A stretch of DNA of 64,000 nt from GWB2-37-7 sp942492835 (GTDB lineage: Bacteria; Bacillota; Clostridia; Lutisporales; Lutisporaceae), in the NCBI GenBank assembly GCA_942492835.1, contig OW818645.1:2170001-2234000 (forward strand), written 5' to 3'. Below the pieces are notes generated by a model. It was given only the letters and a program-made list of their open reading frames with translations. It had not been told where the DNA came from and searched no databases. The position numbers were made by a program, and so were the translations under genes. Below are positions 18,499 to 26,973 of the stretch, piece after piece; the first letter of the stretch is position 1; every line of letters starts with the position of its first letter.

Positions 18499-19578
18499 CT
18501 ACACTGTAACTTGAGCCAGACCACTGCGGATTTTTTCTCCTACATGGCCTGATCTTAAGGAATTAAGTTGTTCTGAGCAATCTTTTATCTTATCTTCAAG
18601 CTCTGGCGACTTATGGCCCAAAGCTTTAGCAGCACAAAGTCCTGACAATCTGCCTTCAACCATAGCGCTGCTGGCTTCTTCAACTCCTGCAACGTCACCT
18701 GCTACATAAACACCTTTAATGCTTGTTTCAAGATTTTCGTTTCTTACAGGAACATGTCCACCGAGCTGAGGAACATATTTCATATCACAACCTTGCTGCC
18801 ATAGAAGCTCAGTAAGTGGTGAAAGACCTACAGCTATGCAAAGTACATCTGTATCTATATCAAATTCTGATCCAGGTATCTGCTGCCATTTTTCATCTAA
18901 CTTACATACAGTGACCTTTTCTAATGTATCTGAACCATGAGCATATTTTATAGTATGGGAAGTTAAAATAGGTATTCCCATTCTTCTTATTTTTGAAGCA
19001 TGCACCAAATATCCGCCTATGTTAGGGGAAGCATCCAATATTGCCTTTACGTTGATGCCAGCCTGCATTAGTTGATAACTTACTATTAGACCGATATTTC
19101 CTGCACCAACCATAACAACATTTTTACCAGGAGCAACACCATATAAATTCATTAAGGTTTGAACAGCGCCTGCACCGTATATTCCTGGAAGATCATTATT
19201 TGGGAATGTAAGAAATTTTTCTGATGCACCAGTTGCAACAATTATTGATTGTGGTTTGAGTTTGATGTATTTTTCATTTTGCTCTATAGAAATTACACCG
19301 TCTTCATATGCACTTAGCACTGTTGCATCACTCATTATTTCTATATTATCCTTATATTTCTCCAAATCCTTCAACAAGATATTTGCAATATCAATGCCTC
19401 TTGTTGAAGCATATTGCTTTTGTGAACCAAAAAACATGTGAGTTTGCTTTACCAATTGACCGCCAAGGTTATCACTTCTATCTATTAAAGTAACCTTAGT
19501 TCCTAGAGAAGCGGCGGTTATAGCAGCAGATAATCCAGCTGGACCGCCTCCGATTATAGCTAATTCAGTTGTTCTCAT
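18499..19578 (-). CDS. NAD(P)/FAD-dependent oxidoreductase subunit (HcnB/PDH-alpha-like)
   Basis: A 359-residue two-dinucleotide-binding flavoprotein. It has an N-terminal FAD motif (LAIIGGGPAGLSAAITAASLG), a central second motif (VVMVGAGNIGLIVSYQL) and the late YVAGDVAGVEEASSAMVEGR. In the proline dehydrogenase/HcnABC class this subunit takes electrons from the amine dehydrogenase. There is no redox-active CxxC of the thioredoxin reductase kind. The start overlaps the end of the upstream 2Fe-2S gene by 4 bp (ATGA), and the next gene starts 15 bp downstream. Confidence 0.87.
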   Translation of the reverse strand: MRTTELAIIGGGPAGLSAAITAASLGTKVTLIDRSDNLGGQLVKQTHMFFGSQKQYASTRGIDIANILLKDLEKYKDNIEIMSDATVLSAYEDGVISIEQNEKYIKLKPQSIIVATGASEKFLTFPNNDLPGIYGAGAVQTLMNLYGVAPGKNVVMVGAGNIGLIVSYQLMQAGINVKAILDASPNIGGYLVHASKIRRMGIPILTSHTIKYAHGSDTLEKVTVCKLDEKWQQIPGSEFDIDTDVLCIAVGLSPLTELLWQQGCDMKYVPQLGGHVPVRNENLETSIKGVYVAGDVAGVEEASSAMVEGRLSGLCAAKALGHKSPELEDKIKDCSEQLNSLRSGHVGEKIRSGLAQVTV

Positions 19579-19880
19579 TTTAAATCACCCTTCCCAACTT
19601 GTGTTTCTACTATCATTCCTTCTTTAAGCTTTTCAGTACATACTCTTACATTTGGTTGACCATCTACAACCATAAGACAAGAAGAGCAGTTACCTATAGC
19701 ACAGTAGAAACCTCTGGGCCTTTGTTTTTCATGAGTGTGTCCTAGAACCATTATTCCAGCTGCATGAAGAGCAGCAGCGATTGGTTCTCCCTCATATCCT
19801 TCATAAGTTTTTCCGTCAAATACAAAATTAACCTTTTTCCCTTTATCGAAGGACAATATTGGATGTTCCTCAATACGCAT
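19575..19880 (-). CDS. Plant-type (2Fe-2S) ferredoxin-like subunit (HcnA-like)
   Basis: A 101-residue small subunit with a plant-type [2Fe-2S] motif: CAIGNCSSCLMVV followed by VRVCTEKL. It also has the FDGKTYEGYEGEPIAAAL segment that opens this Fer2_4 domain in HcnA and sarcosine oxidase alpha. It is the first gene of the six-gene redox operon. ATG at 19880 is chosen because GGGAGG lies just upstream; the open frame extends to 19934 without such a site. Confidence 0.87.
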   Translation of the reverse strand: MRIEEHPILSFDKGKKVNFVFDGKTYEGYEGEPIAAALHAAGIMVLGHTHEKQRPRGFYCAIGNCSSCLMVVDGQPNVRVCTEKLKEGMIVETQVGKGDLK

Positions 19881-20232
19881 TTGTTTCCCTCCCAAAAAAT
19901 AAAATTTAAAGCGAATATAGAATTTTCTATACACATAGTAATAAGAATGAATAATTATAAAAGATTATCTATTGTAATTATTCGTAGTTGTATAATAAAA
20001 TCCTTCAAAATTCGATATATTTTTATTATTATAATTGATAAAAGTGTAATGAATTTCATATAATTTTTATTAGTTTGAAGAATACATAATATAAAGTTAT
20101 TTAATGATGACAAATCCTATTAAATTTGAAAAAGCTTCTATATAAATTGGCTATTTAAAATATTCAATATATTTAAAAAGTGGGTATGAGATTCATTGAG
20201 TCTGTCAAAATCTATCTTAGCAGGAGATATCA

Positions 20233-20324
20233 ATGTATTAGTACATTGTATCGATACAATGTACTAATACATGAGAATATGAACCATATATATCAGTTTG
20301 TATATGGTTCATATTCTCATGTAT
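20233..20324. repeat. Nested palindromes between redox operon and pdxS
   Basis: A perfect 40-bp palindrome spans 20233-20272 with centre TCGA. A second perfect inverted repeat has 24-bp arms at 20267-20290 and 20301-20324 with a 10-bp loop. They share 20267-20272, so the two full hairpins are mutually exclusive in RNA. No T-run follows. The element sits 43 bp before pdxS in a 487-bp divergent intergenic region that is otherwise AT-rich with no gene seen. Confidence 0.85.
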
Positions 20325-20367
20325 AGATATAATTGGTATTAGAAAATTATTATGGAGGGTAAAACAC

Positions 20368-21246
20368 ATGGAGATAAGAAACCAACTTAACAAAAATCTA
20401 GCTCAAATGCTAAAGGGCGGAGTTATTATGGATGTAACAAATCCAAAAGAAGCAGAAATAGCAGAAGCGGCAGGAGCAGTAGCTGTAATGGCATTGGAGC
20501 GAGTACCGTCAGATATAAGAAAGCAAGGCGGAGTAGCAAGAATGTCTGATCCAAAAATGATAAAGGAAATCAGACAAGCTGTATCTATACCTGTAATGGC
20601 AAAGGTCAGAATTGGTCATATATCTGAAGCACAGATTTTGGAGGCGTTGGATGTGGATTACATAGATGAAAGTGAGGTTCTTACACCTGCTGATGAGATG
20701 TTTCATATAGATAAAAAGAGCTTTAAGGTGCCTTTTGTGTGTGGAGCTAGAAATCTAGGTGAGGCATTACGTAGAATAGGAGAGGGAGCTTCTATGATAA
20801 GAACAAAGGGAGAAGCTGGAACAGGGAATGTAGTTGAAGCGGTCAGGCACATGAGGACTATAATGTCTGAGATACGAAGATTGCAGTTGATGCCCAAGGA
20901 AGAGCTGATGTCTGCGGCAAAGGAGATGGGAGCTCCTTATGAGCTGCTGCAATACGTTGCAGAGAATGGCAAGCTGTCTGTTGTAAATTTTGCTGCTGGT
21001 GGAATCGCAACACCTGCTGATGCAGCACTAATGATGCTGCTTGGAAGTGACGGAGTGTTTGTAGGCTCAGGAATATTCCGAGCAGAAAATCCAGAGAAAA
21101 GAGCACAGGCTATAGTAAAAGCGGTGACACACTATAATAATCCGTCTATATTGGCAGAAATCTCAGAGAATTTAGGTGAAGCAATGTCAGGAATAGAGAT
21201 AAGCAAAATTCAGGAAGACAATTTATATTCAAAAAGAGGCTGGTAG
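20368..21246 (+). CDS. pdxS: Pyridoxal 5'-phosphate synthase lyase subunit
   Basis: Condenses ribose 5-phosphate, glyceraldehyde 3-phosphate and ammonia into PLP. 292 residues, the usual PdxS length. Family hallmarks include GGVIMDVTNPKEAEIAEAAG, VMALERVPSDIRKQGGVARM, the Schiff-base Lys in IPVMAKVRIGH, and GEAGTGN with the phosphate-binding loop. RBS GGAGGG lies 13-14 nt upstream. PdxT follows after a single base, so both subunits are made together. Confidence 0.98.
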   Translation: MEIRNQLNKNLAQMLKGGVIMDVTNPKEAEIAEAAGAVAVMALERVPSDIRKQGGVARMSDPKMIKEIRQAVSIPVMAKVRIGHISEAQILEALDVDYIDESEVLTPADEMFHIDKKSFKVPFVCGARNLGEALRRIGEGASMIRTKGEAGTGNVVEAVRHMRTIMSEIRRLQLMPKEELMSAAKEMGAPYELLQYVAENGKLSVVNFAAGGIATPADAALMMLLGSDGVFVGSGIFRAENPEKRAQAIVKAVTHYNNPSILAEISENLGEAMSGIEISKIQEDNLYSKRGW

Positions 21247-21247
21247 C

Positions 21248-21838
21248 ATGAAGGTAAAAATTGGGGTTCTTGCTGTGCAAGGTGCGGTACAGGAGCATGT
21301 AAATATGCTTATTAAACTTGAAGCAGAAGTTATTCTAGTTAAGATAAAAGAGGATTTAGAAGGGCTAGATGGACTTATACTGCCAGGTGGAGAAAGTACT
21401 GCCATAGGGAAGCTTCTTAGGGATTATGATATGCTACAGCCTATAATTAATAAGGCAAGAGACGGTATGAATATTTGGGGTACTTGTGCAGGAATGATTT
21501 TGTTAGCAAAAACTATTGATGGTCAGAATGATTGTCATCTTGGGCTTATGGATATAAGTGTGATAAGAAATGGCTATGGAAGTCAATTGGATAGCTTCGT
21601 GAAAAATTATAGAATTTCTGAGATTTCTGATGAAGAGATACCATTGGTTTTTATTAGGGCTCCTTATATTCAAAGTGTAGGAAGCGGGGTAAAGGTACTT
21701 GCCGAGCTTGATGGCAAGATTATTGCAGCAGAGCAGGAGAATTTACTTGCGAGCTCTTTTCACCCTGAATTGACAGAGGACTTGAGCTTTCACAGATATT
21801 TTGTGGAGAAGACGATGAGAAGTAAGAAGTTTATGTAA
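21248..21838 (+). CDS. pdxT: Pyridoxal 5'-phosphate synthase glutaminase subunit
   Basis: Supplies ammonia from glutamine to PdxS. 196 residues. Class-I glutaminase features: GLILPGGESTAIGKLL, the nucleophile Cys in WGTCAGMILLA near residue 79, and the His/Glu pair in SSFHPELTED near 170. It is translated directly after pdxS. Family members form a 12:12 complex with PdxS. Confidence 0.97.
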   Translation: MKVKIGVLAVQGAVQEHVNMLIKLEAEVILVKIKEDLEGLDGLILPGGESTAIGKLLRDYDMLQPIINKARDGMNIWGTCAGMILLAKTIDGQNDCHLGLMDISVIRNGYGSQLDSFVKNYRISEISDEEIPLVFIRAPYIQSVGSGVKVLAELDGKIIAAEQENLLASSFHPELTEDLSFHRYFVEKTMRSKKFM

Positions 21839-21852
21839 AAATTATAATGTGT

Positions 21853-21887
21853 AAATGGGGTAGTGTGCAGCTATCCCATTTGTTTAT
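21853..21887 (+). terminator. Terminator of pdxST
   Basis: An 11-bp stem with one G-T wobble (21853-21863 with 21871-21881) followed by a short T-rich stretch, 14 bp after the pdxT stop. The remaining gap to 22195 contains a palindromic repeat and no gene. Confidence 0.6.
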
Positions 21888-22079
21888 ATATGGCTATGCT
21901 TTGTGAATCTCATTCGCCTACAGAATTATATATAGTCTCTATATTAACCTATAAAAGCTGACACTATCATACTCTATGCATACAAATTGACAAATTTGTA
22001 CTTAGTTGGTAGTATGTATTTGTAGTTTAAATATATACATTATTTACATTTACAAGTAGGTACAAGATGGAAGGTTATC

Positions 22080-22154
22080 AGTGCCAGGCTCAGCAGATAG
22101 TCAGTTATTTCTTGTATTATATTCAATAACTGACTATGTGTCATGTCTGGCACC
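22080..22154. repeat. Palindromic repeat, copy 1
   Basis: Outer arms GTGCCAG (22081-22087) and CTGGCAC (22147-22153) enclose inner arms ATAGTCAGTTATT (22097-22109) and its exact complement (22125-22137). It is related to copies near 25251 and 26429, and to a half copy near 26974. Confidence 0.8.
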
Positions 22155-22195
22155 ATATTGTTAAATCTGGTTAATTTTTTGGAGGTAAAATAGTA

Positions 22196-22987
22196 ATGCT
22201 CAGAATAGAATTAAAAAAGGTATTTAATAATAGATTGTTGTGGATTAGTATTATTATAGGAGCTATTAGTGGATTTATGGGTCTGTTTTCCTATTATTCA
22301 AGTATTTCATATTCTATAATCAATCATAATTTTGCTAGAATATCTGCATATGAAGCTTGGTTATTTTGTTTGTCATTGGGATCTGGAAGTATTTATAGGC
22401 TCCTTGTCCCATTACTCCTTATTCCTTATATGGATAGCTATTTTGATGAAAGAAAGACAGGATACTCTAATATGATATTAACAAGAACCAGCCATCGTAA
22501 ATACTTTTTTTCTAAATTACTTGCAGGAATCTTATCTGCAAACTTTATAATAGTATCAATTCTATCGCTGTGGTTAATAGTTTGTTTTATATTATTTCCA
22601 GGTAATATTCCAAATACAGAAACAAATTTTAGACCAGGTGATTTTATGAGAGGATTATATGAAGTTTATCCTTGTATTTATGTAGTGTATATTTATATTA
22701 TAAATATATTGTTCTCAATTATTTTTTATATGATTGGATTTGGCATATCAAGCTTAGCTAAGAAAAAGTATACTGTCTTAATTTCACCTTTTATTATTTA
22801 TCTAGTACTTATAGTAGTTTCTCAAATATTTCGTATAAACGAGATATATCCTATCAATATGATAGCTCCATATGAAATTAACAATTTAACTAAGCCTGTA
22901 TTGATTAGAGAGTTTTTATTAATGTTTATAGTAGCTATTTCTATGGTAGCTTTTTTCTATAAGAAAGATTTAAAAGAGGTTAGTTGA
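22196..22987 (+). CDS. ABC-2 type permease, first of three
   Basis: A 263-residue membrane protein with about six hydrophobic segments and the N-terminal layout of ABC-2 permeases (short cytoplasmic MLRIELKKVFNNRLLW before TM1, then a cytoplasmic DSYFDERKTGYSNMILTRTSHRKYFFSKLLAG loop). First gene of a four-gene operon with an ATPase at the end; RBS GGAGGT. Such one-ATPase, multi-permease sets export or give immunity to peptides and antibiotics. The substrate is unknown. Confidence 0.7.
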   Translation: MLRIELKKVFNNRLLWISIIIGAISGFMGLFSYYSSISYSIINHNFARISAYEAWLFCLSLGSGSIYRLLVPLLLIPYMDSYFDERKTGYSNMILTRTSHRKYFFSKLLAGILSANFIIVSILSLWLIVCFILFPGNIPNTETNFRPGDFMRGLYEVYPCIYVVYIYIINILFSIIFYMIGFGISSLAKKKYTVLISPFIIYLVLIVVSQIFRINEIYPINMIAPYEINNLTKPVLIREFLLMFIVAISMVAFFYKKDLKEVS

Positions 22988-22988
22988 T

Positions 22989-23837
22989 ATGAAAAACAAG
23001 ATATTATCTGTTGCAAAAACGGAGCTCAGTATAAAGTGCTATTCGAAAAAGTATTTATTTGTTTTTTTGGTTATATGTGTATATCCTCTTTTTTGTATGC
23101 AGCAAATATCCACGTTATGCACTATAGATAAATTAGTTGTATTAGATGGATTATTTTATCAGTATGGTTTGTATATAAATTACTATCTAGTATTTGTTCC
23201 ATTATACATCCTGCTTTCATATGATTTAGCGAAACAGGGGGAACTTAATAACTATATTTTTCTCAGAGTAAATCAGCGTAAAACTATAATATTGAGTAAA
23301 ATGTTAGCTAATATTTTGCTTAGCATTATTTTTGTTTTATTATCTGTCACTGTTAGTTTCATTGTAATGGGAATGTCATTACCATATTCTAACACTTGGA
23401 GCTCATTAATGTTAGGCATGCAACAAGCATCGGATATTGGGCTTATCAATAGTTCACTTATCGCACTTCCGCCAATTACAGTGCTTGGGATATTAATTAT
23501 ATTAGAGATATTTAGTTATATAGCAATTGGTCAATTGATACTATTATTTGTCAATTTGTTTAGACATGAAATATTAGCTTTTATTAGTGCGATAATATTA
23601 AACTTTGTTTGTTTGGTTTTTATGAAAATATCAAATTTATTTGATAAAATTCTTATTTTTCCATATCAAAGAATGTTTTTAAATTACATAAATATTAATA
23701 AATCTGGTGGAGTAATATTAGAAATGGTTAAGATAGTTGGATATTGGTTAATTATAATTGGATTTTTAGGAGCTTTGAATATAACTATTTTTAAGCATAA
23801 GGATTTTTTAAATGGTGAAATTGATGAAAAATTATAG
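22989..23837 (+). CDS. ABC-2 type permease, second of three
   Basis: A 282-residue membrane protein with about six hydrophobic segments. Its cytoplasmic SYDLAKQGELNNYIFLRVNQRKTIILSKMLAN stretch resembles the corresponding loop of the preceding permease, so the two probably form a heterodimeric pore. The start follows the upstream stop by 1 bp. The third permease gene overlaps its last 26 bp. Confidence 0.7.
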   Translation: MKNKILSVAKTELSIKCYSKKYLFVFLVICVYPLFCMQQISTLCTIDKLVVLDGLFYQYGLYINYYLVFVPLYILLSYDLAKQGELNNYIFLRVNQRKTIILSKMLANILLSIIFVLLSVTVSFIVMGMSLPYSNTWSSLMLGMQQASDIGLINSSLIALPPITVLGILIILEIFSYIAIGQLILLFVNLFRHEILAFISAIILNFVCLVFMKISNLFDKILIFPYQRMFLNYININKSGGVILEMVKIVGYWLIIIGFLGALNITIFKHKDFLNGEIDEKL

Positions 23838-24564
23838 TGAAATAATCAGATTAGTAGGATGTACTCTAAAAAATTTAAAACCTAAATTTATTTTTGCCCT
23901 TATTGCAGGTTGCAGCATATTATCATGTCTTATTAATCAAAATTATTTATATAAGCTTAATGATGGAAATCAGGTATTGCTGCTCATGTTTTCCTATCCA
24001 CATAGTCCTAACTTATTTAGGATTATAGCATGGTTTCTTCCTATAGCTGTTTCTATAGTAATTTGTCAGGCTTTCTTAGAAACTATTATATGTGAAGAAT
24101 ACTATTACACAAGAGTAATAAAGAGAAGAAATATTATTATTTCTAAGCTTATTGGTTTATTAATTTTGAACATTTTTATACTTATTGTAGAACTTACGAT
24201 TAAAATTTCTATTAGTATTTTGGTTAATGAGTATTTGACAATAAGTGTTTACAAAATATTTACTATATTTTTAATTTTGATAGTTACAAGATATGCAATA
24301 TCCATAGTTTTATTATTATATAGTCTTATTTTTGAAAAAGTTATTGTTATATTTATAGTTATAAGTGCGTTTCTATTAACCAGTGCTTTTATCCAGCTTC
24401 CTTCAGTATTGTTTTTTTGGATTAATGCTTTGAACCTTTTAGGAGCAAACCTTAACATGATATGTCTAGATTTAATTTTAATTGCCATTCTTGTATTTTT
24501 TATTATCTTTATCGAGAATAAAAGGGATATAATACCAAAAGGAGATATGAGTAAAAATGATTAA
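23812..24564 (+). CDS. ABC-2 type permease, third of three
   Basis: A 250-residue membrane protein with about six hydrophobic segments and an EEYYYTRVIKRRNIIISKLIGLL cytoplasmic loop like that in the two preceding genes. Start 23812 follows AAGGA at 8 nt; an alternative Met lies four codons later. It overlaps the gene before (26 bp) and the ATPase gene after (8 bp), a sign of tight coupling. Confidence 0.68.
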   Translation: MVKLMKNYSEIIRLVGCTLKNLKPKFIFALIAGCSILSCLINQNYLYKLNDGNQVLLLMFSYPHSPNLFRIIAWFLPIAVSIVICQAFLETIICEEYYYTRVIKRRNIIISKLIGLLILNIFILIVELTIKISISILVNEYLTISVYKIFTIFLILIVTRYAISIVLLLYSLIFEKVIVIFIVISAFLLTSAFIQLPSVLFFWINALNLLGANLNMICLDLILIAILVFFIIFIENKRDIIPKGDMSKND

Positions 24565-25219
24565 TGAAAAAGTAATAGTAGAGCTAAAGAATGTGAGTAA
24601 ATCGTTGAAAGGGAAAAAAATTTTAGACAATATAACTGTTAAATTTGAGGTTGGCAAGATATATGGAATTATTGGAGCGAACGCATCTGGCAAATCAATG
24701 TTATTTAGAGCAATTGCTGGATTGCTATACATATCTGATGGAAAGATAGACTATTTAAAACATCCCATAAGCATAGGTGCTATTATTGAAAATCCAGGAT
24801 TCCTATTATCATATACTGGGTATGAAAACTTATTAATATTATCACATATTAGAAATGTTATTGAAAAAGAACAAATAGAAAACGTTATGAAAAAAGTAGG
24901 GATAGAGCCTAAAGACAAACGCAAAGTCAAGGAGTATTCATTGGGAATGAAACAGAAATTAGCAATAGCACAAGCTGTTATGGAGTCACCCGAATTACTG
25001 ATTTTAGATGAACCAACAAGAGGATTAGACAAGGATAGCGTGGAATCTATTCGTACACTTCTTCTTAAAGAAAAAGAGAGAGGTGCAACTATATTAATTT
25101 CAAGCCACAACCCTGATGATATTAATATTTTAAGTGATGAAATTTATTTAATTGAAGATGGCAAATTAGCTGTAGGAGTGCAGACAGAGAAATTGACAAA
25201 CACCACTTTAAGCTCCTAG
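24557..25219 (+). CDS. ABC transporter ATP-binding protein
   Basis: A 220-residue ATPase serving the three preceding permeases. Walker A GANASGKS, Q-loop region IIENPGFLLSYTGYENL, signature YSLGMKQKLAIAQA, Walker B LLILDEPTRGLD and switch His in ISSHNPDD are all intact. The protein belongs to the CcmA/NatA-like group often found with peptide or antibiotic efflux. It is short at the C-terminus, without an extra regulatory tail. Confidence 0.9.
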   Translation: MINEKVIVELKNVSKSLKGKKILDNITVKFEVGKIYGIIGANASGKSMLFRAIAGLLYISDGKIDYLKHPISIGAIIENPGFLLSYTGYENLLILSHIRNVIEKEQIENVMKKVGIEPKDKRKVKEYSLGMKQKLAIAQAVMESPELLILDEPTRGLDKDSVESIRTLLLKEKERGATILISSHNPDDINILSDEIYLIEDGKLAVGVQTEKLTNTTLSS

Positions 25220-25250
25220 CTGTAAACTTAAAAATAAGGAGACCCACACA

Positions 25251-25298
25251 TCATATAGCCAGTTATTGACAATGTATCTTCAATAACTGGCTATATGA
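25251..25298. repeat. Palindromic repeat, copy 3 (core only)
   Basis: A perfect 17-bp inverted repeat (25251-25267 with 25282-25298) sharing the CAGTTATT/AATAACTG core with the copies near 22080 and 26429. The right flank keeps a diverged version of the outer CTGGCAC arm (GCTGGTAC at 25303-25310), while the left outer arm is lost. Confidence 0.75.
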
Positions 25299-25364
25299 CA
25301 TAGCTGGTACAATATTAGGCACTATACTATTTTAAACTTTTGCCATTATACACACATCATTGTC

Positions 25365-26069
25365 TTACATATATTTTAATGAGAGGTGTTCATTAATGAA
25401 ATTTTTAAAGACCTCGGTAATTATCTTTTGTCCATTTGAGTTAGGATGCGTACCATCTTCACAAATAAGGTTTCCAATGTTACCATTTTTAATAAAGGCT
25501 GACCTGATATCAACCAACGGCACATTTTCTTTTCTTGCAATCTCTTCAACATAGGAAGAATACAATGCCTGATGATTGTATATTTCTTCAATTGAGCCAA
25601 GCCATTTTATAATATTTTCTTTATTTAAATTACGACACCACCAGTCAAAGAATCTTTGTGGTTCAAGCGGTGGTAAAGTTGTTAATATAGGCATAATATT
25701 CTTATCCTTAAGAGTTCTGATAAGATTAGTATATTCAGTCATAAATATATCAAGAGGTGTATTTGGCTCAAAACTTCCATCGGGATTGGCGGCAATGTCT
25801 TCCCATCTAAAATCACAGTCATTTCCACCAAAGTCCATAACTATGGCATCACACTCCATTCCTTTTTTAAGTTTCCTTGTAATAATCTGATTTCCTTTTG
25901 TAACAGTGCAACCAAATCGTGATTCATTAGTAATCGTAAGTGAGTACATACTGCTTAGCATATTCACATCTATATCATTTTTTGTATAATATCTTTTGTT
26001 TTTCGGATTAACCTGAATTCCCTTTAGAATCGAATCCCCAAGTACTTCAATTTTTTCTAAATGCTTCAT
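25365..26069 (-). CDS. SGNH/GDSL-type esterase or lipase
   Basis: A 234-residue hydrolase with the SGNH blocks in order: VLGDSILKG near residue 9 (Ser nucleophile), a later Gly-containing FGCTV, FGGNDCDF (Asn block III) and the catalytic pair in CEDGTHPNSNGQ near residue 210. No signal peptide, so probably cytoplasmic. Substrates of this superfamily range from acyl-CoA to acetylated sugars and cannot be predicted here. The gene is isolated between transfer-like AT-rich stretches. Confidence 0.88.
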   Translation of the reverse strand: MKHLEKIEVLGDSILKGIQVNPKNKRYYTKNDIDVNMLSSMYSLTITNESRFGCTVTKGNQIITRKLKKGMECDAIVMDFGGNDCDFRWEDIAANPDGSFEPNTPLDIFMTEYTNLIRTLKDKNIMPILTTLPPLEPQRFFDWWCRNLNKENIIKWLGSIEEIYNHQALYSSYVEEIARKENVPLVDIRSAFIKNGNIGNLICEDGTHPNSNGQKIITEVFKNFINEHLSLKYM

Positions 26070-26637
26070 TACAACAACCTTCTCTCTTTCTGTTATACAA
26101 ACAACAAGACTTCAACATGACATCATGTAGTGTTGATAACTACATTGTATGTTTTTAGAATCTATATGTCAATACATTTATGCAAAACATACCTCTTTGT
26201 AGCTATTCTTTTGTTATGCATTCGTGTTCGATAGAGTTTGAAACAGAGATAAGGAATGCGGTGCAGGAAGTAGTGAAAGAAACTATGTAGAAATTTGGGG
26301 TATAATAGCGAATGAATTGGGTTGAAGTGGATAATCTTATGTGAGAATATAAACTTATAAAGTGAATTTGCAAATCACTATTTTTATTAGGGATATGTGT
26401 AATAAGGAGAGCAAAAAGAAAATTATCAGTGCCAGGATCAGCAGATAGACAGTTATTTCTTGTATTATATTCAATAACTGTCTACCTGTCGTGCCTGGCA
26501 CTTATTGTTTATTATTATGCAAAACTGTTTTTTTTATTTTTACCAAAAACAAAATCCTCTTGTTTTAAATATTATCCGTTTATGGTACTATTTCAATAAT
26601 ACGAGACATTTTAAGATAATCTTTGGAGGCTGATAAA
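26070..26637. other. Gene-poor AT-rich interval with repeat and coding remnant
   Basis: This 568-bp gap contains the palindromic repeat near 26429 and a 24-codon open stretch (26216-26290) encoding ...ETEIRNAVQEVVKETM without a ribosome binding site. The stretch looks like a fragment of a lost gene. No other gene-like signal is seen. Confidence 0.4.
26427..26503. repeat. Palindromic repeat, copy 2
   Basis: Outer arms GTGCCAGG (26429-26436) and CCTGGCAC (26494-26501) enclose inner arms TAGACAGTTATT (26446-26457) and its complement (26473-26484). The loop and much of the flank are identical to the copy at 22080, but the stem differs by a compensated base pair. Confidence 0.8.
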
Positions 26638-26964
26638 ATGCCAGTTTACTGTAAATGCTGTCATGGCGAAATAAAAAGTAACCATGACTTAGTAGTAATC
26701 CCTAGCTTTTTCAGACTATACCCTTACCATGTTGAATGTTACGGAATACTTATGAAGGGTAGTGACTCTTTTTTATTAGGTCAGCCTGTAAATAGCACTA
26801 GAGGAACATTTGTGCCCTTTTATTTATTATTCACTTATTTATTTCTCTTGTTATTTCCCAACTTTAGAGCTCAAACACCAATTCATTTTATCTCAATTTT
26901 CCTAATACTCTATGCTACTTATCAAAGGCTTTACAGCTATTATAAATTTGAAAGAAATCTATAG
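26638..26964 (+). CDS. Small zinc-ribbon-like membrane protein, paralog A
   Basis: A 108-residue protein of unknown function. The N-terminus has YCKCCHGEI followed by PYHVECY, a Cys/His arrangement that could bind zinc. Two hydrophobic segments follow (about 55-75 and 83-100). It is homologous along its whole length to the minus-strand gene at 30243-30569, with conserved GxPVNSxRGxFxPFYLLF and QRLYSYxKxExNL. The start at 26638 follows GGAGG; an in-frame ATG at 26623 overlaps that site. A truncated palindromic repeat begins 10 bp after the stop. Confidence 0.75.
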   Translation: MPVYCKCCHGEIKSNHDLVVIPSFFRLYPYHVECYGILMKGSDSFLLGQPVNSTRGTFVPFYLLFTYLFLLLFPNFRAQTPIHFISIFLILYATYQRLYSYYKFERNL

Positions 26965-26973
26965 ATGTAAAAT

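Noticed and set aside
25251..25298. Intrinsic terminator of the ABC operon
   Set aside because: The stem is strong but no T-run follows on either strand and it shares a core with the dispersed repeats, so it is better read as a repeat copy that may terminate incidentally.
22080..26503. CRISPR array
   Set aside because: The repeats are palindromic, few, and kilobases apart with genes between them; no regular spacers or cas genes.
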